Below are positions 51,986 through 61,381 of a DNA stretch of 64,000 nucleotides, piece after piece. The DNA is from Massilia aurea (GTDB lineage: Bacteria; Pseudomonadota; Gammaproteobacteria; Burkholderiales; Burkholderiaceae_D): the NCBI RefSeq assembly GCF_024753205.1, contig NZ_JANUGZ010000004.1, positions 558,001 through 622,000 on the forward strand, read 5' to 3'. The position numbers were made by a program, and so were the translations under genes. Under the pieces are notes generated by a model. It searched no databases and was not told where the DNA came from. It worked only from the letters and a program-made list of their open reading frames with translations. How positions within the stretch are numbered: position 1 is the stretch's first letter; every line of letters starts with the position of its first letter.

Positions 51986-52519
51986 ATGTCTCGAGTAGCT
52001 AAGATGCCTATCGCCGTCCCTGCCGGTGCCGAAGTCGCGATCAACGCGTCGTCGATCACCGTCAAGGGCCCGCTGGGCTCCCTGACCCAGGCCCTGAACG
52101 GCCTGGTCAAAGTGGAAAACAACAATGGCACGCTGACCTTCGACGTAGTCGATGATTCGCGTGAATCGAACGCCATGTCCGGCACCCTGCGTGCTCTGGT
52201 CAACAACATGGTAACCGGCGTGACCAAGGGCTTCGAGAAGAAGCTGAACCTGGTCGGCGTGGGCTACAAGGCAGCAGTGCAGGGCAACGCCCTGAACCTG
52301 TCCCTGGGCTTCTCGCACCCGGTGCTGCACGCAATGCCGGAAGGCGTTACTGCAGCAACTCCGACCCCGACCGAGATCCTGATCAAGGGTATCGATCGTC
52401 AAAAGGTCGGCCAGGTTGCCGCTGAAGTTCGCGCTTACCGCTCGCCTGAGCCTTACAAAGGCAAGGGTGTCCGTTATTCGGACGAAGTGGTGAAGCTTAA
52501 AGAAACCAAGAAGAAATAA
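51986..52519 (+). CDS. rplF: 50S ribosomal protein L6
   Basis: The 177-aa protein ([74 protein letters not shown]) has the two repeated L6 domains near the sarcin-ricin loop. It starts 10 bp after rpsH and is followed by rplR after 11 bp. Confidence 0.98.
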   Translation: MSRVAKMPIAVPAGAEVAINASSITVKGPLGSLTQALNGLVKVENNNGTLTFDVVDDSRESNAMSGTLRALVNNMVTGVTKGFEKKLNLVGVGYKAAVQGNALNLSLGFSHPVLHAMPEGVTAATPTPTEILIKGIDRQKVGQVAAEVRAYRSPEPYKGKGVRYSDEVVKLKETKKK

Positions 52520-52530
52520 TCGGAGCTGAC

Positions 52531-52893
52531 ATGGACAAGAAAGAATCACGTCTGCGTCGTGGACGTCAGACCCGCATCAAGATCTCGCAGCTGGGCGTGA
52601 ACCGTTTGTCGGTTCATCGCACCAACCTGCATATCTATGCGAACCTGATCAGCCCGGACGCAAAAGTACTGGTGTCGGCTTCGACTCTGGAAGCTGAAGT
52701 GCGCGCCGAGCTGGCAGGTCAGACTGGCGCCGGCGGCAACGCTGCAGCAGCCGCTCTGGTCGGCAAGCGCGTCGCAGAAAAAGCACTGCAAGCAGGAATC
52801 ACCGAAGTTGCGTTCGATCGCTCCGGTTTCCGTTACCACGGTCGGGTGAAGGCGCTGGCGGAAGCCGCGCGTGAAGCCGGTCTGAAGTTCTAA
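52531..52893 (+). CDS. rplR: 50S ribosomal protein L18
   Basis: The 120-aa protein ([60 protein letters not shown]) is L18, which binds 5S rRNA together with L5. Standard length and place in the spc operon. Confidence 0.97.
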   Translation: MDKKESRLRRGRQTRIKISQLGVNRLSVHRTNLHIYANLISPDAKVLVSASTLEAEVRAELAGQTGAGGNAAAAALVGKRVAEKALQAGITEVAFDRSGFRYHGRVKALAEAAREAGLKF

Positions 52894-52905
52894 GGAAGAA
52901 TCGTC

Positions 52906-53424
52906 ATGGCAAAAATGCAAGCGAAAATGGCAAGCGACAAGCCGGATGATGGCATGCGCGAGAAAATGATCGCGATCAACCGCGTGACCAAAGTGGTCAA
53001 GGGTGGTCGTATCATGGGTTTTGCAGCGCTGACCGTTGTCGGTGACGGCGATGGCCGCATCGGCATGGGCAAAGGCAAGTCGAAGGAAGTTCCAGTCGGC
53101 GTGCAAAAAGCGATGGAAGAAGCCCGCCGCAACCTGATCAAGGTGCCACTCAAGAACGGTACCCTGCATCACACCGTGTCCGGTCGTCACGGCGCCTCGC
53201 GCGTCATGATGATGCCAGCTAAGCCTGGTACCGGCGTGATCGCTGGTGGCGCAATGCGCGCTATCTTCGAAGTGATGGGCGTGACGGACGTGGTCGCTAA
53301 ATCGACCGGCTCGTCGAATCCATACAACCTGGTGCGCGCAACTCTCGACGGTCTGTCGAAAATGAGCACTGCTTCCGACATCGCCGCCAAGCGTGGCAAG
53401 TCGGTCGAAGACATCCTGGGTTAA
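52906..53424 (+). CDS. rpsE: 30S ribosomal protein S5
   Basis: The 172-aa protein ([60 protein letters not shown]) is S5, part of the mRNA entry tunnel and linked to accuracy and spectinomycin sensitivity. The VKGGRIMGF loop is the wild-type form. rpmD follows 11 bp later. Confidence 0.98.
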   Translation: MAKMQAKMASDKPDDGMREKMIAINRVTKVVKGGRIMGFAALTVVGDGDGRIGMGKGKSKEVPVGVQKAMEEARRNLIKVPLKNGTLHHTVSGRHGASRVMMMPAKPGTGVIAGGAMRAIFEVMGVTDVVAKSTGSSNPYNLVRATLDGLSKMSTASDIAAKRGKSVEDILG

Positions 53425-53435
53425 GGGGAAATCAC

Positions 53436-53615
53436 ATGGCTAACACCGTTAAAGTTCAGCTCGTCAAGGGCCTGATCGGTACCCGTCAGGATCACCGTGC
53501 CACCGTGCGCGGTCTGGGTCTGCGTCGCGTCAACTCGGTCTCCGAGTTGCAAGACACCCCGTCCGTGCGTGGCATGATCAACAAAGTATCGTACCTCGTG
53601 AAAGTGGTTTCGTAA
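53436..53615 (+). CDS. rpmD: 50S ribosomal protein L30
   Basis: A 59-aa open frame starting [20 protein letters not shown] and containing [15 protein letters not shown] and [14 protein letters not shown] is L30. ATG 53436 follows AAGGGGAA. It lies in its normal place between rpsE and rplO, with 11 bp before and 28 bp after. Confidence 0.97.
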   Translation: MANTVKVQLVKGLIGTRQDHRATVRGLGLRRVNSVSELQDTPSVRGMINKVSYLVKVVS

Positions 53616-53643
53616 GCCCTCGGGCTTGCGAACGGAGAAATCA

Positions 53644-54075
53644 ATGGAACTCAATACCATTCAACCAGCTGACGGCGCCAAGCACTACAAGCGTCGCGTC
53701 GGCCGCGGTATCGGCTCCGGCATCGGCAAAACTGCCGGCCGTGGTCACAAGGGTCAAAAGTCGCGTTCGGGCGGCTTCCACAAAGTCGGCTTCGAAGGCG
53801 GTCAAATGCCTCTGCAGCGTCGTCTGCCAAAGCGTGGTTTCAAATCGCTGAACGCAACGTTCAAGGCTGAAGTGCGTCTGTCCGATTTGAACAACCTGGC
53901 CGTCGGCGAAGTCGACATCCTGGTGCTCAAAGCGGCTGGCGTCCTGTCGGTTCTGGCACGTGACGTGCGCGTCATCCTGTCCGGCGAGATCACCAAAGCG
54001 GTGAACCTCAAAGGCCTGAAAGTGAGCGCCGGCGCTAAAGCGGCAATCGAAGCAGCTGGCGGCTCGGTCGCGTAA
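53644..54075 (+). CDS. rplO: 50S ribosomal protein L15
   Basis: The 143-aa protein ([60 protein letters not shown]) is L15, a late-assembly protein with a long glycine/arginine-rich arm. ATG 53644 follows GGAGA and is chosen over an upstream in-frame codon at 53626. Confidence 0.97.
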   Translation: MELNTIQPADGAKHYKRRVGRGIGSGIGKTAGRGHKGQKSRSGGFHKVGFEGGQMPLQRRLPKRGFKSLNATFKAEVRLSDLNNLAVGEVDILVLKAAGVLSVLARDVRVILSGEITKAVNLKGLKVSAGAKAAIEAAGGSVA

Positions 54076-54103
54076 AGCGATCGCTGCCTGATCGGAGCAA
54101 AAA

Positions 54104-55438
54104 TTGGCGACTAATTCACAACTTGGTAAAAGCGCCGCTTCCGGATTCCCATGGGCCCGGCTGTGGTTTTTGCTTGGCGCGTTGGTCGTGTACCGCATCG
54201 GTGCTCATATTCCGGTCCCCGGGATTGACCCGGTGCAGCTCGCTGCGCTGTTCAAGCAGAACGAAGGCGGCATCCTGGGCATGTTCAACATGTTCTCGGG
54301 TGGCGCCTTGTCCCGCTTTACCGTGTTCGCGCTCGGCATCATGCCTTATATTTCGGCTTCGATCATCATGCAGCTCGCATCGATCGTTTCGCCGCAACTC
54401 GAGGCGTTGAAGAAAGAGGGCGAGTCCGGCCGCCGCAAGATCACCCAGTACACCCGTTACTTCACGGTTGCGCTGGCACTGTTCCAGGCGTTCGGTATCG
54501 CAGTCGCGCTCGAAGCGCAGCCTGGCCTGGTCATTGACCCGGGTCTCGGCTTCCGTTTCGTCACCATCGTGACCCTCCTGACCGGCACCATGTTTCTGAT
54601 GTGGCTGGGCGAGCAGATCACCGAGCGTGGTCTTGGCAATGGCATTTCGATCATCATCTTTGCCGGTATCGCAGCAGGTTTGCCGTCGGCGCTGGGTGGC
54701 TTGTTCACTCTGGTGTCAAACGGTTCGATCGGCAGCTTCTCGGCCATCCTGATCGTTCTGCTGATCGCTGCGGTAACGTATGCGGTGGTGTTCGTGGAAC
54801 GCGGACAGCGCAAGATTCTGGTTAATTACGCGAAACGCCAGGTCGGCAACAAGATCTACGGTGGCCAAACCAGCCACCTGCCCTTGAAGCTGAACATGGC
54901 AGGCGTAATCCCGCCGATCTTCGCGTCGTCGATCATTCTGTTCCCGGCGACGATTGTCGACTGGTTCACCCGTGGCAAGGATTCCAGCGGCCCAGTGATC
55001 GGGTTCCTGAAGGATCTGGCGGCGTCGATGGCGCCGGGCGAACCAATCCACGCGTTGCTGTATGCGGTGGCGATCGTGTTCTTCTGCTTCTTCTATACCG
55101 CGCTGGTATTTAACAGCAAGGAAACGGCGGACAACTTGAAGAAAAGTGGCGCGTTTGTACCGGGCATCCGTCCGGGTGATCAGACCGCTCGCTATATCGA
55201 CAAGATCCTGATGCGCCTGACCCTGGCTGGTGCTGTCTACATCACCCTGGTGTGCCTGGTGCCGGAGTTCATGACCGCCCAGTGGAAGGTTCCCTTCTAC
55301 TTCGGTGGCACGTCGCTCCTGATCATCGTTGTGGTGACGATGGACTTCATGGCACAAGTACAGAACTACGTCATGTCGCAGCAATATGATTCACTGCTGC
55401 GCAAGGCGAACTTCAAGGGTGGCGTCCCGACGCGATAA
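54104..55438 (+). CDS. secY: Protein translocase subunit SecY
   Basis: SecY is the channel of the SecYEG translocon. This 444-aa protein has ten membrane helices and the conserved plug/helix regions ([52 protein letters not shown] [56 protein letters not shown]). It starts with TTG at 54104 (GGAGCAAAAA before it); no ATG fits the conserved N-terminus. It follows rplO by 28 bp. Confidence 0.98.
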   Translation: MATNSQLGKSAASGFPWARLWFLLGALVVYRIGAHIPVPGIDPVQLAALFKQNEGGILGMFNMFSGGALSRFTVFALGIMPYISASIIMQLASIVSPQLEALKKEGESGRRKITQYTRYFTVALALFQAFGIAVALEAQPGLVIDPGLGFRFVTIVTLLTGTMFLMWLGEQITERGLGNGISIIIFAGIAAGLPSALGGLFTLVSNGSIGSFSAILIVLLIAAVTYAVVFVERGQRKILVNYAKRQVGNKIYGGQTSHLPLKLNMAGVIPPIFASSIILFPATIVDWFTRGKDSSGPVIGFLKDLAASMAPGEPIHALLYAVAIVFFCFFYTALVFNSKETADNLKKSGAFVPGIRPGDQTARYIDKILMRLTLAGAVYITLVCLVPEFMTAQWKVPFYFGGTSLLIIVVVTMDFMAQVQNYVMSQQYDSLLRKANFKGGVPTR

Positions 55439-55459
55439 GTAGTCGGGTGCATGGCGCGA

Positions 55460-55668
55460 ATGGCAGAAGACGATGTCATCCGAATGCAAGGGGAGGTCCG
55501 AAAGGATCTCCCAAACGCGACGTTCCGCGTGAAGCTGGAAAACGAAATGTGAGCCTGGGGTCGATCTCGGGTAGAATGCGTGTTCGCTTCTGCCTGCGTG
55601 ACCCGGTAATGGTGAAGTTGACCCCGTTATCGTGGTCCCGGGCCCGCATCGTATTCGGCACCAAGTAA
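55460..55668 (+). pseudogene. infA: Decayed translation initiation factor IF-1 gene
   Basis: This sits where infA belongs, between secY and rpmJ. The first 30 codons give MAEDDVIRMQGEV and NATFRVKLEN, matching the IF-1 N-terminus, but a TGA at 55550-55552 stops the frame. The rest of IF-1 resumes in another frame (LGSISGRMRVRF, then VKLTPLSWSRARIVFGTK) to the TAA at 55668. The span is about 10 nt shorter than intact infA and several conserved residues are lost, so both a frameshift and substitutions have accumulated. A functional infA must lie elsewhere, since IF-1 is essential. Confidence 0.88.
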
Positions 55669-55707
55669 AAACACATCATCAAGTAAACGAACCGAAGAGA
55701 GTGCAAA

Positions 55708-55821
55708 ATGAAAGTTAACGCTTCAGTCAAGCGGATCTGCCGCAACTGCAAGATCATCAAGCGCAAGGGCGTGGTCCGTGTGATCTGCGTCGAGCCGCGT
55801 CACAAGCAGCGTCAAGGTTAA
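55708..55821 (+). CDS. rpmJ: 50S ribosomal protein L36 (zinc-binding type)
   Basis: The 37-aa protein begins [20 protein letters not shown] and has the zinc ligands Cys11, Cys14, Cys27 and His32, so it is the C+ form. ATG 55708 follows AAGAGAG. It lies 39 bp after the infA remnant and 16 bp before rpsM. Confidence 0.96.
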   Translation: MKVNASVKRICRNCKIIKRKGVVRVICVEPRHKQRQG

Positions 55822-55837
55822 TTTCGAGGAATAACGA

Positions 55838-56203
55838 ATGGCACGTATTGCAGGGGTTAACATCCCAAATCATCAGCACACTGTTATCGGCCTGACGGCG
55901 ATCTACGGTGTTGGCCGTCCGCGTTCGCAGAAAATCTGCGACGCAACCGGTATCGCGACCACCAAAAAAGTCAAGGACCTGGACGATAACGAACTCGAGA
56001 AGCTGCGTGACGAAGTCGCGAAGTTTGTCGTGGAAGGCGATCTGCGCCGCGAACTGTCCATGAACATCAAGCGTCTGATGGACTTGGGCTGCTACCGCGG
56101 CATGCGTCACCGTAAGGGCCTGCCGGTCCGCGGTCAGCGTACCCGCACCAACGCGCGTACCCGTAAGGGCCCGCGTAAGGCAGCTCAATCGCTCAAGAAA
56201 TAA
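55838..56203 (+). CDS. rpsM: 30S ribosomal protein S13
   Basis: The 121-aa protein ([60 protein letters not shown]) is S13 at the top of the 30S head, contacting P-site tRNA and L5. It begins the alpha operon gene set, 16 bp after rpmJ and 14 bp before rpsK. Confidence 0.98.
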   Translation: MARIAGVNIPNHQHTVIGLTAIYGVGRPRSQKICDATGIATTKKVKDLDDNELEKLRDEVAKFVVEGDLRRELSMNIKRLMDLGCYRGMRHRKGLPVRGQRTRTNARTRKGPRKAAQSLKK

Positions 56204-56217
56204 TCTAGGAACCGACT

Positions 56218-56622
56218 ATGGCCAAGCAACAAAGCAGCGCGGCAGCAGCGCGCGTCCGCAAGAAAGTCAAGAAGAACGTTGCCGAGGGCATCGCCCACGT
56301 GCACGCGTCCTTCAACAACACGATCATCACGATCACCGATCGTCAGGGCAATGCCCTGTCGTGGGCAACTTCCGGCGGCGCCGGCTTCAAGGGTTCGCGC
56401 AAATCGACCCCGTTCGCAGCGCAGGTTGCTGCCGAAGCTGCTGGCAAGGTCGCTCAGGAATCGGGCGTGAAGAATCTGGAAGTGCGTATCAAGGGCCCAG
56501 GCCCAGGCCGTGAATCGGCTGTGCGCGCACTGAACAACCTCGGCATCAAGATCACCGAGATCCAGGACGTCACCCCAGTTCCACACAACGGTTGCCGTCC
56601 ACCAAAGCGTCGCCGTATCTAA
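56218..56622 (+). CDS. rpsK: 30S ribosomal protein S11
   Basis: The 134-aa protein ([76 protein letters not shown]) is S11 in the platform of the 30S subunit. A terminator-like hairpin and a new promoter-like -10 follow before rpsD, so the alpha operon is split here. Confidence 0.98.
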   Translation: MAKQQSSAAAARVRKKVKKNVAEGIAHVHASFNNTIITITDRQGNALSWATSGGAGFKGSRKSTPFAAQVAAEAAGKVAQESGVKNLEVRIKGPGPGRESAVRALNNLGIKITEIQDVTPVPHNGCRPPKRRRI

Positions 56623-56674
56623 GTTGCAGGGCAGGGCGGCTTGCCGCCAGCCCGTGTACTTGGTAATCGATGCT

Positions 56675-56700
56675 CGGGGCGCATAGCCCCGTTGTGTTTT
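56675..56700 (+). terminator. Terminator-like hairpin after rpsK
   Basis: A 6-bp GC stem CGGGGC/GCCCCG with a 5-nt loop is followed by TTGTGTTTT. Together with the promoter-like sequence downstream it suggests partial uncoupling of rpsD from rpsM-rpsK. Confidence 0.55.
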
Positions 56701-56734
56701 CAAGAAAAGCCGGTGCAGTTGCCCGTAAATGGGA

Positions 56735-56740
56735 TATACT
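56735..56740 (+). promoter_or_regulatory. Putative -10 element for rpsD
   Basis: TATACT, identical to the -10 of the rpsL and rplC promoters, lies 131 bp before the rpsD start. The -35 is not well matched (GGTGCA at 17 bp), so this is tentative. Confidence 0.4.
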
Positions 56741-56871
56741 GCCCGGCTCTTGTCGCCTGCTGCTCTAGCGGTGGGTGATGCAAGCCACGTCCGGCCTGAC
56801 TTTCCAGAGCTGGACTAGCGCCTGGGTGCTTCTGCACTCTGGGGCGTGATCAATTATTAAAGGAATCTAAC

Positions 56872-57495
56872 GTGGCACGTTATATCGGACCAAAAGCAAA
56901 ACTGTCGCGCCGTGAAGGCACTGACCTGTTCCTCAAGAGCGCACGTCGCTCGCTCGACTCGAAGTGCAAACTGGACATCAAGCCAGGCCAGCACGGTGTC
57001 AAGTCGGGTGCCCGCACCTCGGACTACGGCAACCAACTGCGCGAAAAGCAAAAAGTCAAGCGCATGTACGGCATCCTGGAACGCCAGTTCCGCCGCTACT
57101 TCGCAGAAGCTTCGCGTCGCAAGGGTAACACCGGCGAAACGCTGCTGAAGCTGCTGGAAGCGCGTCTGGACAACGTGACGTACCGCATGGGTTTCGGTTC
57201 GACCCGTGCTGAAGCACGTCAGCTGGTCAGCCACAAAGCCTTCACCGTCAACGGCCAGGTCGTGAACATCGCTTCGTACCAGGTCAAGACCGGCGACGTC
57301 GTTGCTGTTCGCGAAAAAGCCAAGAAGCAAGTACGTATCGCTGAAGCCCTGTCGCTGGCGGAGCAAATCGGTTTCCCAAGCTGGGTGTCGGTCGATGCCA
57401 AGAAGCTGGAAGGCACCTTCCGTTCGTTCCCAGAGCGTAACGAAATCGCTGCTGACGTCAACGAAGCGCTGATCGTCGAACTGTACTCGCGTTAA
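56872..57495 (+). CDS. rpsD: 30S ribosomal protein S4
   Basis: The 207-aa protein starts at GTG 56872 behind AAGGAATCTAAC and matches S4 ([60 protein letters not shown]). S4 nucleates 30S assembly and, in Escherichia coli, represses the alpha operon. Here it is separated from rpsK by 249 bp and from rpoA by 283 bp, both longer than usual. Confidence 0.98.
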   Translation: MARYIGPKAKLSRREGTDLFLKSARRSLDSKCKLDIKPGQHGVKSGARTSDYGNQLREKQKVKRMYGILERQFRRYFAEASRRKGNTGETLLKLLEARLDNVTYRMGFGSTRAEARQLVSHKAFTVNGQVVNIASYQVKTGDVVAVREKAKKQVRIAEALSLAEQIGFPSWVSVDAKKLEGTFRSFPERNEIAADVNEALIVELYSR

Positions 57496-57528
57496 TTGAC
57501 ATGATGGGTGGCGCAAGCCGCCCTGCAT

Positions 57529-57605
57529 GTCATCTCCGCGCAGGCGGGGACCCAAGTTTGCCGGCTAGATCGAGCAGCTTGGGTTCCCGCCTACGCGGGA
57601 ACGAC
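57529..57605. repeat. REP-like palindromic element between rpsD and rpoA
   Basis: The left arm (from 57529, GTCATCTCCGCGCAGGCGGG) and right arm (to 57605, TTCCCGCCTACGCGGGAACG) are imperfect reverse complements. They carry the CCCGCG-TAGGCGGG type core seen in REP/BIME elements across Proteobacteria, joined by a 19-21 nt centre. Such elements usually lie at transcript ends and affect mRNA stability; here one lies between two essential cotranscribed genes. Confidence 0.7.
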
Positions 57606-57696
57606 GGGAGTGGTCGTGCAAGAGCAGCAACCCAGGGTTGGCCTCGCAATGAATCATCGATTCCTACTCTTCCCGTCGTAACCCAATTCGTTTTAC

Positions 57697-57718
57697 CGCC
57701 TGCTCCGGCAGGCGTTTT
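57697..57718 (+). terminator. Terminator-like hairpin before rpoA
   Basis: CGCCTG and CAGGCG form a 6-bp stem, with C-G closing the inner loop TCCG, followed by TTTT. It lies 61 bp before the rpoA start. As rpoA must still be expressed, termination here must be partial or a promoter must lie downstream. Confidence 0.55.
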
Positions 57719-57778
57719 CCATCAAGCCATCAGCCTTATCGGTGTAACGAGCCGAGGGTATTGAAAAGGACTACGTTC

Positions 57779-58756
57779 ATGCAAAATAGTTTGTTGAAGC
57801 CACGTATCATCGACGTCGAAGCACTAGGCGCCGGCCACGCGAAAGTCGTGATGGAGCCGTTCGAGCGTGGCTATGGCCACACCCTCGGCAACGCACTGCG
57901 TCGCGTGCTGCTGTCGTCGATGGTTGGCTATGCGCCGACCGAAGTGACGATCGCTGGTGTCGTGCATGAATACTCGTCGCTCGATGGCGTTCAGGAAGAC
58001 GTCGTCGACCTGCTGCTGAACCTGAAGGGCGTGGTCTTCAAAGTCCACAACCGTGACTCGGTCAACCTGACCCTGAAGAAGGAAGGCGAAGGCGCCGTCC
58101 TGGCATCGGACATCGACCTGCCGCACGACGTCGAGCTGGTCAACCCGGATCACGTGATTGCTCACCTGACCGCTGGCGGCAAGCTGGACATGCAGATCAA
58201 GGTCGAAAAAGGCCGTGGCTATGTGCCAGGTAACGTCCGTCGTCTGTCGGAAGACACCAACAAGACCATCGGCCGCATCATCCTGGACGCTTCGTTCTCG
58301 CCAGTGCGCCGCGTGTCGTACGCTGTTGAATCGGCCCGTGTCGAACAGCGTACCGACCTGGACAAGCTGATCATCAACATCGAAACGAACGGCGTCATCA
58401 CGCCAGAAGAAGCGATCCGCCAGTCGGCCCGCGTCCTGGTTGATCAGCTGAACGTGTTCGCTGCTCTGGAAGGCACTGAAGCCGCCGCGGAAGCGCCATC
58501 GCGCGCACCGCTGGTCGATCCGATCCTGCTGCGTCCAGTCGACGACCTGGAACTGACCGTCCGCTCGGCCAACTGCCTGAAAGCAGAAAACATCTACTAC
58601 ATCGGCGACCTGATCCAGCGTTCGGAAAACGAACTGCTCAAGACGCCAAACCTGGGCCGCAAGTCGCTCAACGAAATCAAGGAAGTCCTTGCTTCGCGTG
58701 GCTTGACCCTGGGCATGAAGCTCGAGAACTGGCCACCAGCCGGTCTGGAGAAGTAA
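57779..58756 (+). CDS. rpoA: RNA polymerase alpha subunit
   Basis: The 325-aa protein ([60 protein letters not shown]) has the dimerisation N-terminal domain, a flexible linker near residues 235-245 and a C-terminal domain with [20 protein letters not shown], whose Arg and Asn bind UP-element DNA. ATG 57779 is chosen over one at 57761, which adds MKRTTF and is unlike the family. rplQ follows 188 bp later. Confidence 0.98.
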   Translation: MQNSLLKPRIIDVEALGAGHAKVVMEPFERGYGHTLGNALRRVLLSSMVGYAPTEVTIAGVVHEYSSLDGVQEDVVDLLLNLKGVVFKVHNRDSVNLTLKKEGEGAVLASDIDLPHDVELVNPDHVIAHLTAGGKLDMQIKVEKGRGYVPGNVRRLSEDTNKTIGRIILDASFSPVRRVSYAVESARVEQRTDLDKLIINIETNGVITPEEAIRQSARVLVDQLNVFAALEGTEAAAEAPSRAPLVDPILLRPVDDLELTVRSANCLKAENIYYIGDLIQRSENELLKTPNLGRKSLNEIKEVLASRGLTLGMKLENWPPAGLEK

Positions 58757-58763
58757 GAATATT

Positions 58764-58793
58764 CACCCGAAAGTACACACCTACTTTCGGGTG
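58764..58793 (+). terminator. Perfect 12-bp hairpin after rpoA
   Basis: CACCCGAAAGTA and TACTTTCGGGTG are exact reverse complements around a 6-nt loop, 8 bp after the rpoA stop. There is no T-run, so it may stabilise the mRNA 3' end or act as an attenuator before rplQ. Confidence 0.5.
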
Positions 58794-58799
58794 GAACAG

Positions 58800-58833
58800 C
58801 CAAAAAGGACTGGCAGAGCCAGCTCCTTTTTGG
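58800..58833 (+). terminator. Second hairpin in the rpoA-rplQ gap
   Basis: CCAAAAAGGA pairs with TCCTTTTTGG, and an inner CTGGC/GCCAG stem lies between. This nested structure directly follows the first hairpin. The T-rich right arm could favour partial termination. Confidence 0.45.
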
Positions 58834-58944
58834 ATGAAAAAGCGTAGTAAAACAACCCTAACTGAACCGGTCCGCGGACGTGCCCTGAAAACAGGGCACG
58901 AACGATCGAAGAACTGGCATTGAAAACACCCGAAAGGAATTACC

Positions 58945-59340
58945 ATGCGTCACCGTCACGGCCTTCGTAAGCTGAATCGTACCTCGTCCCACCGTCTGGC
59001 AATGCTGCGCAACATGACTGTTTCGCTGCTGCGTCATGAAGCCATCAAGACCACCGTCCCAAAAGCCAAGGAACTGCGTCGCGTCATCGAACCGATCCTG
59101 ACCCTGGGCAAGACCGACACCCTGGCAAACAAGCGCCTGGCCTTCGCTCGCCTGCGCGACCGCGAAATGGTCCTGAAGCTGTTCGCTGAGCTGGGTCCAC
59201 GCTACGCAAACCGCAACGGCGGCTACCTGCGTATCCTGAAGATGGGTTTCCGCGTTGGCGACAATGCACCAATGGCTTACGTTGAACTGCTGGATCGTCC
59301 AGAAGTGACTTCGGAAGAAGAAGCACCGACCGCCGAGTAA
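58945..59340 (+). CDS. rplQ: 50S ribosomal protein L17
   Basis: The 131-aa protein ([60 protein letters not shown]) is L17, at the base of the 50S subunit. It closes the alpha operon and is followed 18 bp after its stop by a strong intrinsic terminator. Confidence 0.98.
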   Translation: MRHRHGLRKLNRTSSHRLAMLRNMTVSLLRHEAIKTTVPKAKELRRVIEPILTLGKTDTLANKRLAFARLRDREMVLKLFAELGPRYANRNGGYLRILKMGFRVGDNAPMAYVELLDRPEVTSEEEAPTAE

Positions 59341-59358
59341 TCGACTGTCGTTGAAAAG

Positions 59359-59383
59359 ACCAGGCTTCGGCCTGGTTTTTTTT
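59359..59383 (+). terminator. Intrinsic terminator of the alpha operon
   Basis: ACCAGGC-TTCG-GCCTGGT is a 7-bp stem with a UUCG tetraloop followed by a run of eight T residues. This is a textbook Rho-independent terminator 18 bp after rplQ. Confidence 0.92.
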
Positions 59384-59465
59384 CGTCTGTCGATCGAGCC
59401 TCCTCTGCGCGCCCTGGACAGCCGGTGTACCATGCCCGTGCCTCATTACAACTGACTCGACCTCC

Positions 59466-61340
59466 ATGCTCCGATTCCCTGCACGGCACTGGCTTGCTGC
59501 CTGCCTGACGCTGTTTGCCTTATTCACGCTGTTCGCCGTCGCGCCAGGCCGCGCCGCCGAGGAATTTCTCGATCCTGCCATCGCCTTCAGGTTCGAAGCA
59601 CGCATGGCCGATCCGCAGACGGCCGAAGTCACGTACACGATCGCGCCGAAGTACTACATGTACCGCGAGCGCTTCGCCTTCAAGTCGAGCAATCCGGCGG
59701 TCAAGCTGGGCACGCCGGCCATTCCACCGGGCACCGTGAAGTACGACCAGACGTTCGAGAAGGACGTGGAAACCTACAAGGGAACACTGACGATCCGCAT
59801 CCCGGTCGAGGGCGACGGCGCGTTCACGTTGACAGCCACGGGCCAGGGCTGCGCCGACGCCGGCCTGTGCTACCCGCCGCAGGATCACACCGCCAGCCTG
59901 AGCGCAGGGGAGAGCGGCGCCGCCGCACCGGCCCTGCCAATTGGCGCCGCAGCCCCGCAGGGCGGCATGTCGACACCGTTGTCGTCCACGCCAATGGCCG
60001 AGAGCGCGCCGTCAGCACCAATCGCTGCAACCACCCCGCCAGCCCCGGCAGCAGCAGCACCAGCACCACCTGCACAATCCGACCTCTCCAATATTGCCGG
60101 CATCCTCGGCGGCGGCAGCCTGATCGCCGTTATCCCTGCGTTCATCCTGCTGGGCCTTGGCCTGGCCTTCACGCCATGCGTGCTGCCGATGGTGCCAATC
60201 CTGTCGTCGATCATCGTGGGCGAAGGCAAGAACGTCAGCCGTGCACGCGGCTTCCTGCTGTCGGTGACGTACTCGCTGGGTATGGCAATCGTCTACACGC
60301 TGCTGGGCGTTGGCGCAGGTCTGGCCGGCGAAGGCCTTGCCGCAGCATTGCAGAACCCGTGGGTGCTCGGCACCTTCGCTCTGCTGATCGTGGCGATGTC
60401 GCTGTCGATGTTCGGTTTCTATCAGTTACAACTGCCAGGCGCATTGCAGACCAGTCTGAGCAATGTGTCGAACCGCCAGCAGTCGGGCAAGCTGGCCGGC
60501 GTGTTTGCAATGGGCGCCATTTCGGCGCTGATCGTCGGCCCCTGCGTGGCCGCGCCACTGGCCGGCGCACTGGTCTACATCAGCCAGACGCGCGACGTGT
60601 TCCTGGGCGGCGCGGCACTGTTCTCGATGGCCGTGGGCATGAGCATTCCACTGCTGCTGGTAGGCGTATCGGCCGGCTCGCTACTGCCGCGCGTGGGTGC
60701 ATGGATGGAGTCGGTCAAGCGTCTGTTCGGCGTCCTGATGCTGGCGATGGCGATCTGGCTCGTTTCGCCCGTGATTCCGCCGGTCGCGCAGATGCTGCTG
60801 TGGGCCGCGCTGCTGCTGGGCTACGGCTTTTATCTGCTGCGCCACACGCGCCACTGGGCGTCGATGGCCTTTGGCGCTGCGTTCGCGCTGATGGGCGGCA
60901 TGCAACTGGTGGGCGTGGCCAGTGGCGGGCGCGATGCGTTCGCACCCCTGGCGCACCTGAGCGGCACGCCGCAGCACCACGGGCTGGTGTTCACCCGCAT
61001 CAAGACGGTCGATCAGCTCGACGCAGCACTGGCCGCCAATGCCGGCAAGACCGTCATGCTCGACTTTTATGCGGACTGGTGCGTGTCGTGCAAGGAGATG
61101 GAGAAGTTTACCTTCGTCGATCCGAAGGTGCAGGCCAAGCTGGCCAATACTGCGTTGCTGCAGGTCGACGTGACCGCCAACGATGCGGCCGACAAGGCGA
61201 TGCTCAAGCGCTTCGGCCTGTTCGGACCGCCGGGCATCATCCTGTTTGATGCGCAGGGCAAGGAGATCGCCGATAGCCGCGTGATCGGCTACCAGAATGC
61301 GGAAAAGTTTTCGGCGTCGCTGGAACGTCTGGGACAATGA
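59466..61340 (+). CDS. dsbD: Thiol:disulfide interchange protein DsbD
   Basis: DsbD moves electrons from cytoplasmic thioredoxin to periplasmic DsbC, DsbG and CcmG. The 624-aa protein has a signal peptide, an alpha domain with the reactive Cys pair GQGCADAGLCYPP, a Pro/Ala linker, a beta domain of eight membrane helices (GLGLAFTPCVLPMVPILSSI; GPCVAAPLAGALVYI with its second Cys), and a gamma thioredoxin domain with DFYADWCVSCKEMEKF. All six cysteines needed for the relay are present. ATG 59466 starts after the rplQ terminator; the gene is independent. Confidence 0.96.
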   Translation: MLRFPARHWLAACLTLFALFTLFAVAPGRAAEEFLDPAIAFRFEARMADPQTAEVTYTIAPKYYMYRERFAFKSSNPAVKLGTPAIPPGTVKYDQTFEKDVETYKGTLTIRIPVEGDGAFTLTATGQGCADAGLCYPPQDHTASLSAGESGAAAPALPIGAAAPQGGMSTPLSSTPMAESAPSAPIAATTPPAPAAAAPAPPAQSDLSNIAGILGGGSLIAVIPAFILLGLGLAFTPCVLPMVPILSSIIVGEGKNVSRARGFLLSVTYSLGMAIVYTLLGVGAGLAGEGLAAALQNPWVLGTFALLIVAMSLSMFGFYQLQLPGALQTSLSNVSNRQQSGKLAGVFAMGAISALIVGPCVAAPLAGALVYISQTRDVFLGGAALFSMAVGMSIPLLLVGVSAGSLLPRVGAWMESVKRLFGVLMLAMAIWLVSPVIPPVAQMLLWAALLLGYGFYLLRHTRHWASMAFGAAFALMGGMQLVGVASGGRDAFAPLAHLSGTPQHHGLVFTRIKTVDQLDAALAANAGKTVMLDFYADWCVSCKEMEKFTFVDPKVQAKLANTALLQVDVTANDAADKAMLKRFGLFGPPGIILFDAQGKEIADSRVIGYQNAEKFSASLERLGQ

Positions 61341-61364
61341 ACGCCGGCGGCGTGGCCGCCAGCG
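61341..61364. terminator. Hairpin between convergent dsbD and Spy-like genes
   Basis: GGCGGC-GTG-GCCGCC with outer ACGC/GCGT pairs (one mismatch) spans the 41-bp gap between the dsbD stop and the Spy-like gene stop. It could end both transcripts, although T-runs are missing. Confidence 0.45.
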
Positions 61365-61381
61365 TCAGATGAAGCAAGCGC

